This document shows positions 26,858 through 33,303 of a DNA stretch of 64,000 nucleotides, in pieces (position 1 is the stretch's first letter; every line of letters begins with the position of its first letter). A program made the position numbers and the translations under genes. The notes under the pieces are model-generated. The model saw only the letters and a list, made by a program, of their open reading frames with translations. It was not told where the DNA came from and ran no database searches. The stretch is from Maribacter sp. 4G9. Lineage in GTDB: Bacteria > Bacteroidota > Bacteroidia > Flavobacteriales > Flavobacteriaceae. The stretch is taken from contig NZ_MDGL01000065.1 in NCBI RefSeq assembly GCF_002742265.1, positions 1 to 64,000 on the forward strand, read 5' to 3'.

Positions 26858-26899
26858 TAGTAGTTAGTAGTTAGTAGTTAGTAGTTAGTAGTTAGTAGT
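26858..26899 (+). repeat. Heptanucleotide repeat TAGTAGT, six units
   Basis: Six perfect copies of TAGTAGT follow small gene 1, preceded by a degenerate unit TAGTAAC and followed by TAGAAAT. The equivalent position after small gene 2 has only two units, so the tract has changed in number since the duplication. Confidence 0.9.
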
Positions 26900-26936
26900 T
26901 AGAAATTAATTCATCAATTCATCATCAATTAATCAA

Positions 26937-26952
26937 CCCGATGCATATCGGG
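26937..26952 (+). promoter_or_regulatory. Leader hairpin of small gene 2
   Basis: Identical to the hairpin of unit 1 (CCCGAT-GCAT-ATCGGG), again exactly 16 bases before the ATG. Confidence 0.7.
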
Positions 26953-26968
26953 ACAAAAAACGAACAAC

Positions 26969-27082
26969 ATGAGAACTTTTATCAGACAATCACCAACGGA
27001 AGCCAGAAGACATTCATTCTTCAGCAATTTCAGAAACAGTAAACGAGTGCAGTGGGCCGAGGTTAGAAACCACACGCATTAA
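26969..27082 (+). CDS. Small basic protein 2 of the tandem array (37 aa)
   Basis: The second 37-codon copy, identical in protein sequence to copy 1 except for the last residue (His instead of Tyr). The synonymous differences are CCC/CCA (Pro9), CGC/CGA (Arg26), CAA/CAG (Gln28) and GAA/GAG (Glu31). Such a pattern is expected when a duplicated gene is kept under selection for its protein product. Function unknown. As in copy 1, the stop codon overlaps TAAGGAG and is followed by TAGTAGT heptamers. Confidence 0.65.
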   Translation: MRTFIRQSPTEARRHSFFSNFRNSKRVQWAEVRNHTH

Positions 27083-27094
27083 GGAGCTAGCAAC

Positions 27095-27108
27095 TAGTAG
27101 TTAGTAGT
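27095..27108 (+). repeat. Heptanucleotide repeat TAGTAGT, two units
   Basis: Two copies of TAGTAGT after small gene 2, flanked by the degenerate unit TAGCAAC on the left and TAGAAAT on the right, exactly parallel to the six-unit tract after small gene 1. Confidence 0.85.
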
Positions 27109-27142
27109 TAGAAATTCATTCAATTCATCATCAATTAATCAA

Positions 27143-27158
27143 CCCGATGCATTTCGGG
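27143..27158 (+). promoter_or_regulatory. Leader hairpin of small gene 3
   Basis: CCCGA-TGCATT-TCGGG keeps the five outer pairs of the stem although one inner base has changed. It lies 18 bases before the ATG of unit 3. Confidence 0.65.
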
Positions 27159-27176
27159 ACAATAAAAACGAACAAC

Positions 27177-27275
27177 ATGAGAACTTTTATCAAACATTCA
27201 ATAACCGAAGCAAAAGGACTGACCAAAGGTAAAGTACGTTGGGTAGCTGCCAAGGAGGTAATGGCCTTGATATAG
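27177..27275 (+). CDS. Small basic protein 3 of the tandem array, diverged (32 aa)
   Basis: A 32-codon ORF. It keeps the N-terminus of the family (MRTFI-K-H-S-I-T-E-A-K versus MRTFI-R-Q-S-P-T-E-A-R) and a K-x-V-x-W core, but has a different C-terminal half ending in A-K-E-V-M-A-L-I. The K-E-V codons contain AAGGAGGT, a perfect anti-16S match that occupies the place of the AAGGAG after the stops of copies 1 and 2. Function unknown; followed directly by a terminator, so the three genes probably form one transcript. Confidence 0.6.
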   Translation: MRTFIKHSITEAKGLTKGKVRWVAAKEVMALI

Positions 27276-27292
27276 GGAAATCAAGAAAACAA

Positions 27293-27325
27293 AAAAGGAT
27301 AAGACCTCATCAATCTTATCCTTTT
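27293..27325. terminator. Bidirectional intrinsic terminator after the small-gene array
   Basis: The arms AAAAGGATAAG (27293-27303) and CTTATCCTTTT (27315-27325) are perfectly complementary, with A- and T-rich flanks on both sides. It lies between the small-gene array and the convergent lipoprotein gene. Confidence 0.8.
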
Positions 27326-27355
27326 CTATTATATCAAGTTCTGTTGTAAGCTACC

Positions 27356-28147
27356 TTAATCACGCAAGGTAATCTCCTCTTCTACTCCATTCGGATAGGT
27401 TATAGTAGCAACATTATCACACGTACTATCGCCAAAGTCAACATTTACGGTAAGACCATTTTTGGAAACCGACATGTCCCCAGCGGCTATATATCCACAG
27501 GAAACACTGCTGGTCAAGGGAGCGTTCACGGTTACGTTATACGTATTTCCATCATAAACAACGGTCCAGGTTCCAGCAATACTGTAAGTTGTCGAATCAA
27601 GTGAATCACCAAAAGTCAGGGTAAATGACCTGGTACCTGCGTCGGAAATTTCGGAGCCATCCGCCATTTCAACCGTAAGATCACTTGTTACCTCAAAAGA
27701 GACGCTACCCGTCTCACCATTGGTACTTAACTGATAAGATCTAGTGCCGTTGATTTTGATTTCGCCTACGTAAAAATCGACATAGCTAGCGGAAAATGAA
27801 CCTTGCTCGCCGTCGGTGTCATAGGTTACCGTCAAGGTGCCGTTAATGTTCTCGGTACCATTCAGGACACAATTGTTAAATGTGGCCACATATCCCGTAT
27901 CCGTATACTGGGCACTATAACACTCGTTCACCATGGTTTTCCCCGTGCTACTTCCATTGTTGTAAAGTTCGAACAGGGCGACATCGATTCCGCCAGTAAT
28001 TTCGTCTGTTTCCAGTACGGCCTCAATTTCCGCTTGGGAAAGGACAATGTTGGTATCTTTATCGGTATCCTTGCTACAGCTATAGGCAAAGACCATTACA
28101 GTGGCCATAAGGCTTACATTTTTTATTGTGCTTTTCAAAATATTCAT
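27356..28147 (-). CDS. Beta-rich lipoprotein of unknown function
   Basis: A 263-residue lipoprotein: signal peptide with lipobox F-A-Y-S-C at Cys24, followed by an acidic S-K-D-T-D-K-D-T linker. The rest is rich in T, G, S, N and D and alternates hydrophobic residues, as in all-beta domains; there are repeated G-T/S-x-[SF]-[FV]-x-[VY] strands. Four further cysteines could form disulfides. No family assigned with confidence. It is divergent from the GntR regulator gene, which may control it. Confidence 0.65.
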   Translation of the reverse strand: MNILKSTIKNVSLMATVMVFAYSCSKDTDKDTNIVLSQAEIEAVLETDEITGGIDVALFELYNNGSSTGKTMVNECYSAQYTDTGYVATFNNCVLNGTENINGTLTVTYDTDGEQGSFSASYVDFYVGEIKINGTRSYQLSTNGETGSVSFEVTSDLTVEMADGSEISDAGTRSFTLTFGDSLDSTTYSIAGTWTVVYDGNTYNVTVNAPLTSSVSCGYIAAGDMSVSKNGLTVNVDFGDSTCDNVATITYPNGVEEEITLRD

Positions 28148-28310
28148 ATATCTATGATTGTGGGTTACAGCATTAAAACGTGAATCCGCACTAATTATTT
28201 TGGCTACCGTGGATTTGAAGGATGCATTTCAGCGAATTTTTGGCAAGTACGGCACAATATTGAATCCCTCTTCATAGTTAAAATCATATACGATATATTA
28301 TATTTGAAAA

Positions 28311-28940
28311 ATGATCCAAAAAATCAATCTTAGGGACCAGGTGAGGGATTATCTTCTTTCCGAAATGAAACAAGGGAAGCTGACCATTGGTAAAACCATC
28401 AACCTGGCGTCACTTTCAAGGGAATTGGGAGTAAGTGTGACCCCAATCCGAGAGGCTTTGACCCAATTGCAACAATCGCATATCATCAAGGCCGTACCCA
28501 ATAGAGGCTTTATCATAGCGGAATTGGACGTAAAGGAGGCCGAAGACCTTTATGGACTTGTGGCCAGCCTGGAGGTGATGGCCATTGAGAATTCCGAATT
28601 CAATGAAGACCATATAGAAGCGCTTAAGAATCAGCAACATGTTTTTGAAAACGCCCAAGATGCCATAAGCCGTATTCAGGCCGATTTGGAGTTCCATCAC
28701 CTTTTGACAAAAGGCTATGAAAACGATTTGGCCTTAAAAATCCTGCAAGACCTACGAACCCGAATTTTCTTTTACGAACGTGCCTTTACGGCAGATGATT
28801 CCTTTTACAATAAATCAGACAATCAACATGATGCCATCATCTCAGCCATTGAAGAGGATAACGTTCCCACCGCCTCCCTCCTATTGAAGATGAACTGGAT
28901 GTTGATCCTGAACTATATCCAAAAAAAGCTTACGGAGTAA
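28311..28940 (+). CDS. GntR-family transcriptional regulator (FCD type)
   Basis: A 209-residue regulator. The winged helix covers residues about 5-70: L-R-D-Q-V-R-D-Y-L, then the recognition region L-A-S-L-S-R-E-L-G-V-S-V-T-P-I-R-E-A-L-T-Q-L and N-R-G-F-I-I-A. Residues about 75-200 form an all-helical FCD-like effector domain (E-V-M-A-I-E near 90, the H-H-L-L region near 130, H-D-A-I-I-S-A-I near 183). FCD regulators bind small organic acids. The upstream gap of 163 bases to the divergent lipoprotein gene should hold the operator, probably around the AT-rich imperfect palindrome just before the start. Confidence 0.85.
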   Translation: MIQKINLRDQVRDYLLSEMKQGKLTIGKTINLASLSRELGVSVTPIREALTQLQQSHIIKAVPNRGFIIAELDVKEAEDLYGLVASLEVMAIENSEFNEDHIEALKNQQHVFENAQDAISRIQADLEFHHLLTKGYENDLALKILQDLRTRIFFYERAFTADDSFYNKSDNQHDAIISAIEEDNVPTASLLLKMNWMLILNYIQKKLTE

Positions 28941-28944
28941 ACTA

Positions 28945-29006
28945 CCTCGGGGCAAGCCCACGAGGCATTCGCAGGAAACAAATTTTTAATTTCGAGGCAA
29001 GCCTCG
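28945..29006. repeat. Paired GGCAAGCC palindromes between convergent genes
   Basis: Two hairpins built around GGC-AA-GCC: CCTCGGGGC-AA-GCCCACGAGG (28945-28965, one bulge) and CGAGGC-AA-GCCTCG (28993-29006, perfect). They fill the space between the ends of the GntR gene and the convergent membrane-protein gene. They look like members of a repetitive extragenic palindrome family and may also stop transcription from both sides. Confidence 0.55.
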
Positions 29007-29037
29007 GAGTATTAAACCCTTTGGCGGTGCCAATAAA

Positions 29038-29640
29038 TCATTCCTCCAAGTCCCTCAAAAGCGTTTCGGCAGAATTTGTTAGTTTTTTATAGCTTCTGTA
29101 ACCCCAGCGGCTTACGAATACCATTAGAAGTAATACAAATACTATGGCCATTCCCTGTTCAGGTCTAAGTTGCGAAAGAATCAAAGTCTTGTCCCTGAGT
29201 AGCTTTAAGGCAAGGGCCGGCGTGAACAGTACGGATAAAAAGCTAACAAAAATCGCAATTTGTTGCAGTTGTAATAGCCTGTTTTTTTCCTTGGTATATC
29301 TGATTAGGTTTTCCTTATAAGATCCCTGCAGAATATCCAAGTTTCTTATCCTTTTCAGGGCACGCAATACCAAAGTAGGGAGCACTGTTAAAAAAGCGAT
29401 GGTTAAAACACCGGAAAGCTTAAGATACAATGTATCCAATTTCCCAAAATTAAGCACTATAAAACCTGTCAGGATATAACATATGACAGCCCCTACGGTC
29501 TCGTAATTAGTGAGTTTACTGAATTTGTTCCGATAATTGTTCCGGGTCATTTTTACAATGATTTCGTTCGTTAATTTTTTTTGATTTTCCAATTCCTGGC
29601 TCATGGCCACCCAATTGGCCTGTAGTTCCTCTAATTCCAT
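29038..29640 (-). CDS. Membrane partner protein of the ECF sigma factor
   Basis: A 200-residue protein from the ATG at 29640, four bases after the sigma factor gene ends. The first 60 residues are cytosolic and helical, followed by four hydrophobic segments (about 65-85, 90-110, 140-158 and 165-185) and a short charged tail. Position and layout fit an anti-sigma factor, but there is no zinc-finger (HxxxCxxC) anti-sigma motif; it is unlike the FecR group too. I regard it as a probable membrane regulator of the adjacent sigma factor, unproven. Confidence 0.6.
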   Translation of the reverse strand: MELEELQANWVAMSQELENQKKLTNEIIVKMTRNNYRNKFSKLTNYETVGAVICYILTGFIVLNFGKLDTLYLKLSGVLTIAFLTVLPTLVLRALKRIRNLDILQGSYKENLIRYTKEKNRLLQLQQIAIFVSFLSVLFTPALALKLLRDKTLILSQLRPEQGMAIVFVLLLMVFVSRWGYRSYKKLTNSAETLLRDLEE

Positions 29641-29644
29641 CTTC

Positions 29645-30133
29645 CTAAGATTTAACCATGTTCTTTCTAAGTTTTTCCTTGATGCGGGATATCCTGGTTC
29701 CAACATTGGACGGATTTAAACCAGTGATTTCAGCAATTTCCTGATAGGGTTTTTCCTCGAGAAGCAAAAGCATGATGCCCCGTTCCAAAGTGTTCAGTTG
29801 TTTTATATGCCGATGAAGTAACCGGAGTCGTTCCTCCAAAACCTCGTCCTTATTTTCCGAAGCGTGTAATAGGGAGTCCGAAATAGGTTCGGTATGGGGA
29901 TTCCGTTTTGACTTTTTTAAATGGGTTATGGCCGTATTCATCGCTACCCTATACATCCAGGTCGTGATTTTGGATTCATTTCTAAATGTGTCAAAATACT
30001 TCCATAATTGATACACCACATCCTGAAACAAATCCTCCCGATCTTGTTCGTTATTGGTGTAGATAGCGGTGACCTTGTAGAGAAGTCCCTGGTGTTCCCG
30101 TATCAAATCCGCAAATTCGTCACTATTCCGCAT
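29645..30133 (-). CDS. ECF-type RNA polymerase sigma factor
   Basis: A 162-residue sigma-70 family protein with regions 2 and 4 only. Region 2 contains D-L-F-Q-D-V-V-Y-Q-L-W-K and T-W-M-Y-R-V-A-M-N-T-A; region 4 contains Y-Q-E-I-A-E-I-T-G-L-N-P-S-N-V-G-T-R-I-S-R-I-K-E-K-L. The product would direct RNA polymerase to a dedicated promoter set. It is followed immediately by a membrane protein that may act as its regulator. The regulon is unknown. Confidence 0.9.
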   Translation of the reverse strand: MRNSDEFADLIREHQGLLYKVTAIYTNNEQDREDLFQDVVYQLWKYFDTFRNESKITTWMYRVAMNTAITHLKKSKRNPHTEPISDSLLHASENKDEVLEERLRLLHRHIKQLNTLERGIMLLLLEEKPYQEIAEITGLNPSNVGTRISRIKEKLRKNMVKS

Positions 30134-30273
30134 GCAAGTTTCGATTCATTTTCCTATAAGTACCCACAGTGTCAAAAAAATCACATGAAACGGTAAATTT
30201 TTTTTTTACAATAGATTTAAATTGCTGGTCCGCAACAAATAATAGCTGCTGCCGTTTATTAAAAAAACTAGCC

Positions 30274-30411
30274 ATGCAGTATTTGAACAAAGAAATAGAG
30301 GCCCTGACAAAAAAAAAGAAATCGGCCTCCTTGGTAAAAAGGGAAATATCCTGTGGTGTTTTTCAAGATGTGGAAAATCTGCCACAAAAAGACCTTGAAG
30401 CCCATCCTTAG
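30274..30411 (+). CDS. Possible small protein of 45 residues
   Basis: A short ORF from the ATG at 30274, starting MQYLNKEIEALTKKKKSA and ending in a hydrophilic tail. It is antisense to nothing, lies between the divergent sigma factor gene and the convergent amidohydrolase gene, and ends six bases from the latter. The sequence is charged, with one Cys and no membrane segment. The only support is its position and plausible composition, so it may be non-coding. Confidence 0.3.
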   Translation: MQYLNKEIEALTKKKKSASLVKREISCGVFQDVENLPQKDLEAHP

Positions 30412-30416
30412 CAGAC

Positions 30417-31508
30417 CTATTTGAATAAGGACCTGTCCAAACCTGGTATAAGGTTCAGGGCATTTTCATAATAAACTTTCCTAAGCACTTCATCCGGAAG
30501 GTCAAGACCGTACATGGCCCAAAAGGCATGGTACTTTTTATAATACGGAAAATATTCGTCGTTACTTTCCAGCACTCTAAAATACGTGGGGAATTCATCC
30601 GGGTTCCAACTGTCCTTTCCAAAAAGTATCCTATCCTGATATTTTATAAAGAACTCCCTGGCATGCTGCGGTTGCCGGCCTAATTCCGCTATCACGGCCG
30701 ATATTCCCACGTTCATATTGGGCATTTCATCTAACAATTCGCTCAGTTTCCCCAAATTGTTCGCGTGCCATCCCATATGGGCATTGATGAATTTTGTCTT
30801 GGGATGCTTTTTAAATACATTGTGCTGTTCCTGAATGATCTGTTCCCAAGGAGCGGGATCGGTATAGGACCTTTTTCTTCTGGGATGCGTTTTTAATTCC
30901 AGCCATCGTTCGTTGTCACTGTCCATATCGTCCCAAAATGATTTGGGGTCCGCAGCATGTATCAAGACCGGTACGCCCATTTCCGCACATTTGGCCCAGA
31001 TAGGGTCCAAACGCGGGTCATCAATGGCCAATCGCTTTCCGGAAGCATCGGCATTGCGAAGGCCAAGACTTTTAAAGACTTTGAGTCCCTTTGCGCCATT
31101 CCGTATATCCTGTTCCAATTGTGCAGCGGCCTTTTTACCCCAATCATTGCCATCAACGCCCTCAAAGTCTACATTGGCGAACACCACAAACCTATTGGGA
31201 TGGCTTTTTTGGATATTCTCCACTTTTTCCCTGAGACTTTCACCGGAACCTCCACTAAGATTCACCATAATCCCCTCGTTCAAGGACTCCATATCCTTTA
31301 ACAGGCTGCCAAGTTTTTGAACGGACATGTCTCTTTGGTGGCTATGTACATCGATGAATTTGAATTTGGCCCGTTTTATTTCCTTTCCTGGAACGACTAA
31401 GGTCGATTTGGGGTTGTACTCCTCAAAGCTCATATCTTGCCCATAAAATTCTTGGGGCAGGGCACTACAGAAAATTGCGATTGCAACGAATGTATACTGG
31501 ATTTTCAT
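30417..31508 (-). CDS. Exported amidohydrolase-family TIM-barrel hydrolase
   Basis: A 363-residue protein from the ATG at 31508, which opens a signal peptide (MKIQYTFVAIAIFCSALP). Metal-site candidates are H-S-H in F-I-D-V-H-S-H near residue 55, a later V-L-I-H-A-A-D near 180, H-M-G-W-H in F-I-N-A-H-M-G-W-H near 240, and I-L-F-G-K-D-S-W near 305, as in amidohydrolase_2 (ACMSD-like) enzymes. The reaction is probably hydrolytic or decarboxylating on a small carbonyl compound in the periplasm; substrate unknown. It starts 10 bases after the MobA-like gene, giving a three-gene operon with XdhC. Confidence 0.8.
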   Translation of the reverse strand: MKIQYTFVAIAIFCSALPQEFYGQDMSFEEYNPKSTLVVPGKEIKRAKFKFIDVHSHQRDMSVQKLGSLLKDMESLNEGIMVNLSGGSGESLREKVENIQKSHPNRFVVFANVDFEGVDGNDWGKKAAAQLEQDIRNGAKGLKVFKSLGLRNADASGKRLAIDDPRLDPIWAKCAEMGVPVLIHAADPKSFWDDMDSDNERWLELKTHPRRKRSYTDPAPWEQIIQEQHNVFKKHPKTKFINAHMGWHANNLGKLSELLDEMPNMNVGISAVIAELGRQPQHAREFFIKYQDRILFGKDSWNPDEFPTYFRVLESNDEYFPYYKKYHAFWAMYGLDLPDEVLRKVYYENALNLIPGLDRSLFK

Positions 31509-31518
31509 AAAATTCTCT

Positions 31519-32136
31519 TTATTGGTGGTGGTTTTGATTGTAAATGTCTTCATAATCTTCGGGGGTATCAATATCGGCTAAAAAACCTTTGGCCTCCATA
31601 CCCAAGATAGAGGTCTTATACTTTTCAAGTATTACCCTGGCACCAAAATCGGAATTCAAATTCAAAAGTTCCGGATATATGCTTGGGCTAAAAACAGCGG
31701 GTACCCCCATTCGTTTCTCGTACTTGCTGGCAACAATGGCGACGTCCTGAGTGGTAAATTCCAGCAACAATCGGCCTAAATACTCCTTTGTGACCAAGGG
31801 CTGATCGGCAAGACAGATAAGGATGCCCTTTGGTGGGACATCGGACGCTAGAATATGGCGGACTCCAACCGAAATACTGTTTCCCAATCCGTTTTTCCAA
31901 GTTGGGTTTTCGAAGATTTCCGTACTATTTGCATCAATCTGCAATCGTTCTTTTATTTTTGATGCGTTGGCTCCCAATACTACACTAATTTTTGTTGGCT
32001 TTATTTCCTCTAGGGTACTCAGTACATGTTGCAAGAGAAAAGATCCTTTCCAGGGCAACAGTAGTTTTATATCCTTCATTCGGCTGGATTGCCCCGCTGC
32101 CAAAACTACGACCGCTATTTCTTTGGGATGTGTCAA
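31519..32136 (-). CDS. MobA/CoxI-like nucleotidyltransferase
   Basis: A 205-residue nucleotidyltransferase fold protein. The N-terminal V-V-L-A-A-G-Q-S-S-R-M-K-D-I-K-L-L-L-P-W is the L-A-A-G-x-S-x-R-M-G-x-x-K nucleotide-binding motif; the metal Asp is in L-I-C-L-A-D-Q-P-L-V near residue 100. The family adds CMP or GMP to molybdopterin for molybdenum hydroxylases. The gene overlaps xdhC by four bases, a pairing typical of molybdenum hydroxylase maturation. No hydroxylase subunit gene is present in this window, so the target enzyme must be encoded elsewhere or the pair has another use. Confidence 0.85.
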   Translation of the reverse strand: MTHPKEIAVVVLAAGQSSRMKDIKLLLPWKGSFLLQHVLSTLEEIKPTKISVVLGANASKIKERLQIDANSTEIFENPTWKNGLGNSISVGVRHILASDVPPKGILICLADQPLVTKEYLGRLLLEFTTQDVAIVASKYEKRMGVPAVFSPSIYPELLNLNSDFGARVILEKYKTSILGMEAKGFLADIDTPEDYEDIYNQNHHQ

Positions 32137-33140
32137 TTATGGATGCCTTCTTTCTTGTTCTTTAACATCATAGGCTCCTGATTGCGAATAACGGCAAGAA
32201 TCTCGGAAAGTATGGCAATTGCGATTTCTTCCGGTGCTTCGGCACCAATATTGATTCCTGCCGGACCGTGTATATTTTCGAAAAAGCCGTAATCCTCATC
32301 GGGATATAAATCGATATACTCATTGAACAATTTTTCGCGTCTTTTGGAAGGTCCCAATAGTCCAAAATACATGGGCTTGCAATTTTTGACGGCATGCAGG
32401 TACTTTAAATCGTTCACATAACTATGGGTCATTAGCACCAAGGCGGTTTGTTCGTCAATTTTTTGAACGGGCAGATCCATGGGTTCCACGTTCCAAAGTT
32501 CATCGATACCGGGGAAATCGGCTAAGGTCTTCTCCTCGGCCGGCACCACGCTGACCGATACCTCCCACCCCATCTCCAGGGCGATTTTAGATAGTTTTAC
32601 CGCATCGTGCTCACCGCCCACAATGGCCAATTTATAACAAGGTGCCAAGTTCTGTTCGTATTTTGAAAGTCCCGAATCCTTCACTGTAGTACCTAAGGGT
32701 ATAGCCTTTCCATCGAATAAGAATACAGAACCTATGTTGGCGTATTCGCCATATTCCTTGATGAAGTAGGAAACAATTTTAAACGGCGCCCTTGATTTTA
32801 TCGCCGTGTCAAAATCCTCCAAAAGTGCCGCGTTGGGTTGGAATGGCTCTATTAAAATATACAGGATACCCTCACATCCCAAACGAAACCTACCGTCATA
32901 GGTCATCATTTTGGGCACCCCAGTTTTAAAAACGCTCGCTGCCTGAAAAAGCACTTCCTTCTCCACACATCCACCACTGACCGCTCCTACCATGCTACCG
33001 CTCTCACTGATCAGCATACGCACCCCGGGTCTTCTATACGAAGATCCATCCAAGGCAACCACACTTGCCAATACCGTTTTAAGGCCCTGTGCCCGTAAGT
33101 GGTGATACTCCCGGAATATTTTTTTCAGCTCGTGCGTCAT
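32133..33140 (-). CDS. xdhC: XdhC-family molybdenum cofactor insertion protein
   Basis: A 335-residue protein. The N-terminal XdhC/CoxI domain has G-S-S-Y-R-R-P-G-V-R-M-L-I and G-A-V-S-G-G-C-V-E near residues 30-60, with the conserved Cys. The C-terminal Rossmann domain begins near residue 175 (L-A-I-V-G-G-E-H-D-A-V-K-L). XdhC proteins receive sulfurated molybdenum cofactor and pass it to xanthine dehydrogenase-type enzymes. The first GxGxxx of the usual Rossmann motif reads G-G-E-H-D. It is first in the operon with the MobA-like and amidohydrolase genes. Confidence 0.85.
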   Translation of the reverse strand: MTHELKKIFREYHHLRAQGLKTVLASVVALDGSSYRRPGVRMLISESGSMVGAVSGGCVEKEVLFQAASVFKTGVPKMMTYDGRFRLGCEGILYILIEPFQPNAALLEDFDTAIKSRAPFKIVSYFIKEYGEYANIGSVFLFDGKAIPLGTTVKDSGLSKYEQNLAPCYKLAIVGGEHDAVKLSKIALEMGWEVSVSVVPAEEKTLADFPGIDELWNVEPMDLPVQKIDEQTALVLMTHSYVNDLKYLHAVKNCKPMYFGLLGPSKRREKLFNEYIDLYPDEDYGFFENIHGPAGINIGAEAPEEIAIAILSEILAVIRNQEPMMLKNKKEGIHN

Positions 33141-33303
33141 CCTAAGGTTTTTGTGGGTATACTTTTACCCACATATTAGTGAAAATTACCTATTCCCTTC
33201 TGTTTTTTAAAGGCTTCCTAGTTTCTTTAACAATCTTTAACATAATTTTTTTAGTCACTCATAATTTATAGACGGAAAGACCGTTCTGCTTGTTGAACTC
33301 AAA

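Larger units (their letters stand above)
26684..27275 (+). repeat. Three tandem units of a small-gene repeat
   Basis: Three successive units share the order ATCATCAAT(C/T)AATCAACCCGATGCAT-A/T-TCGGG, A-rich spacer, ATG ORF. Start codons lie at 26732, 26969 and 27177, giving periods of 237 and 208. Units 1 and 2 are nearly identical; unit 3 shares the leader and the first twelve codons and then diverges. The length difference between periods is almost entirely due to four extra TAGTAGT heptamers after ORF 1. Confidence 0.9.

Noticed and set aside
28299-28306. TATATTTG as a possible -7 element for the GntR gene
   Set aside because: It ends four bases before the ATG, so the start site would fall inside the start codon, and there is no TTG upstream at the right distance.
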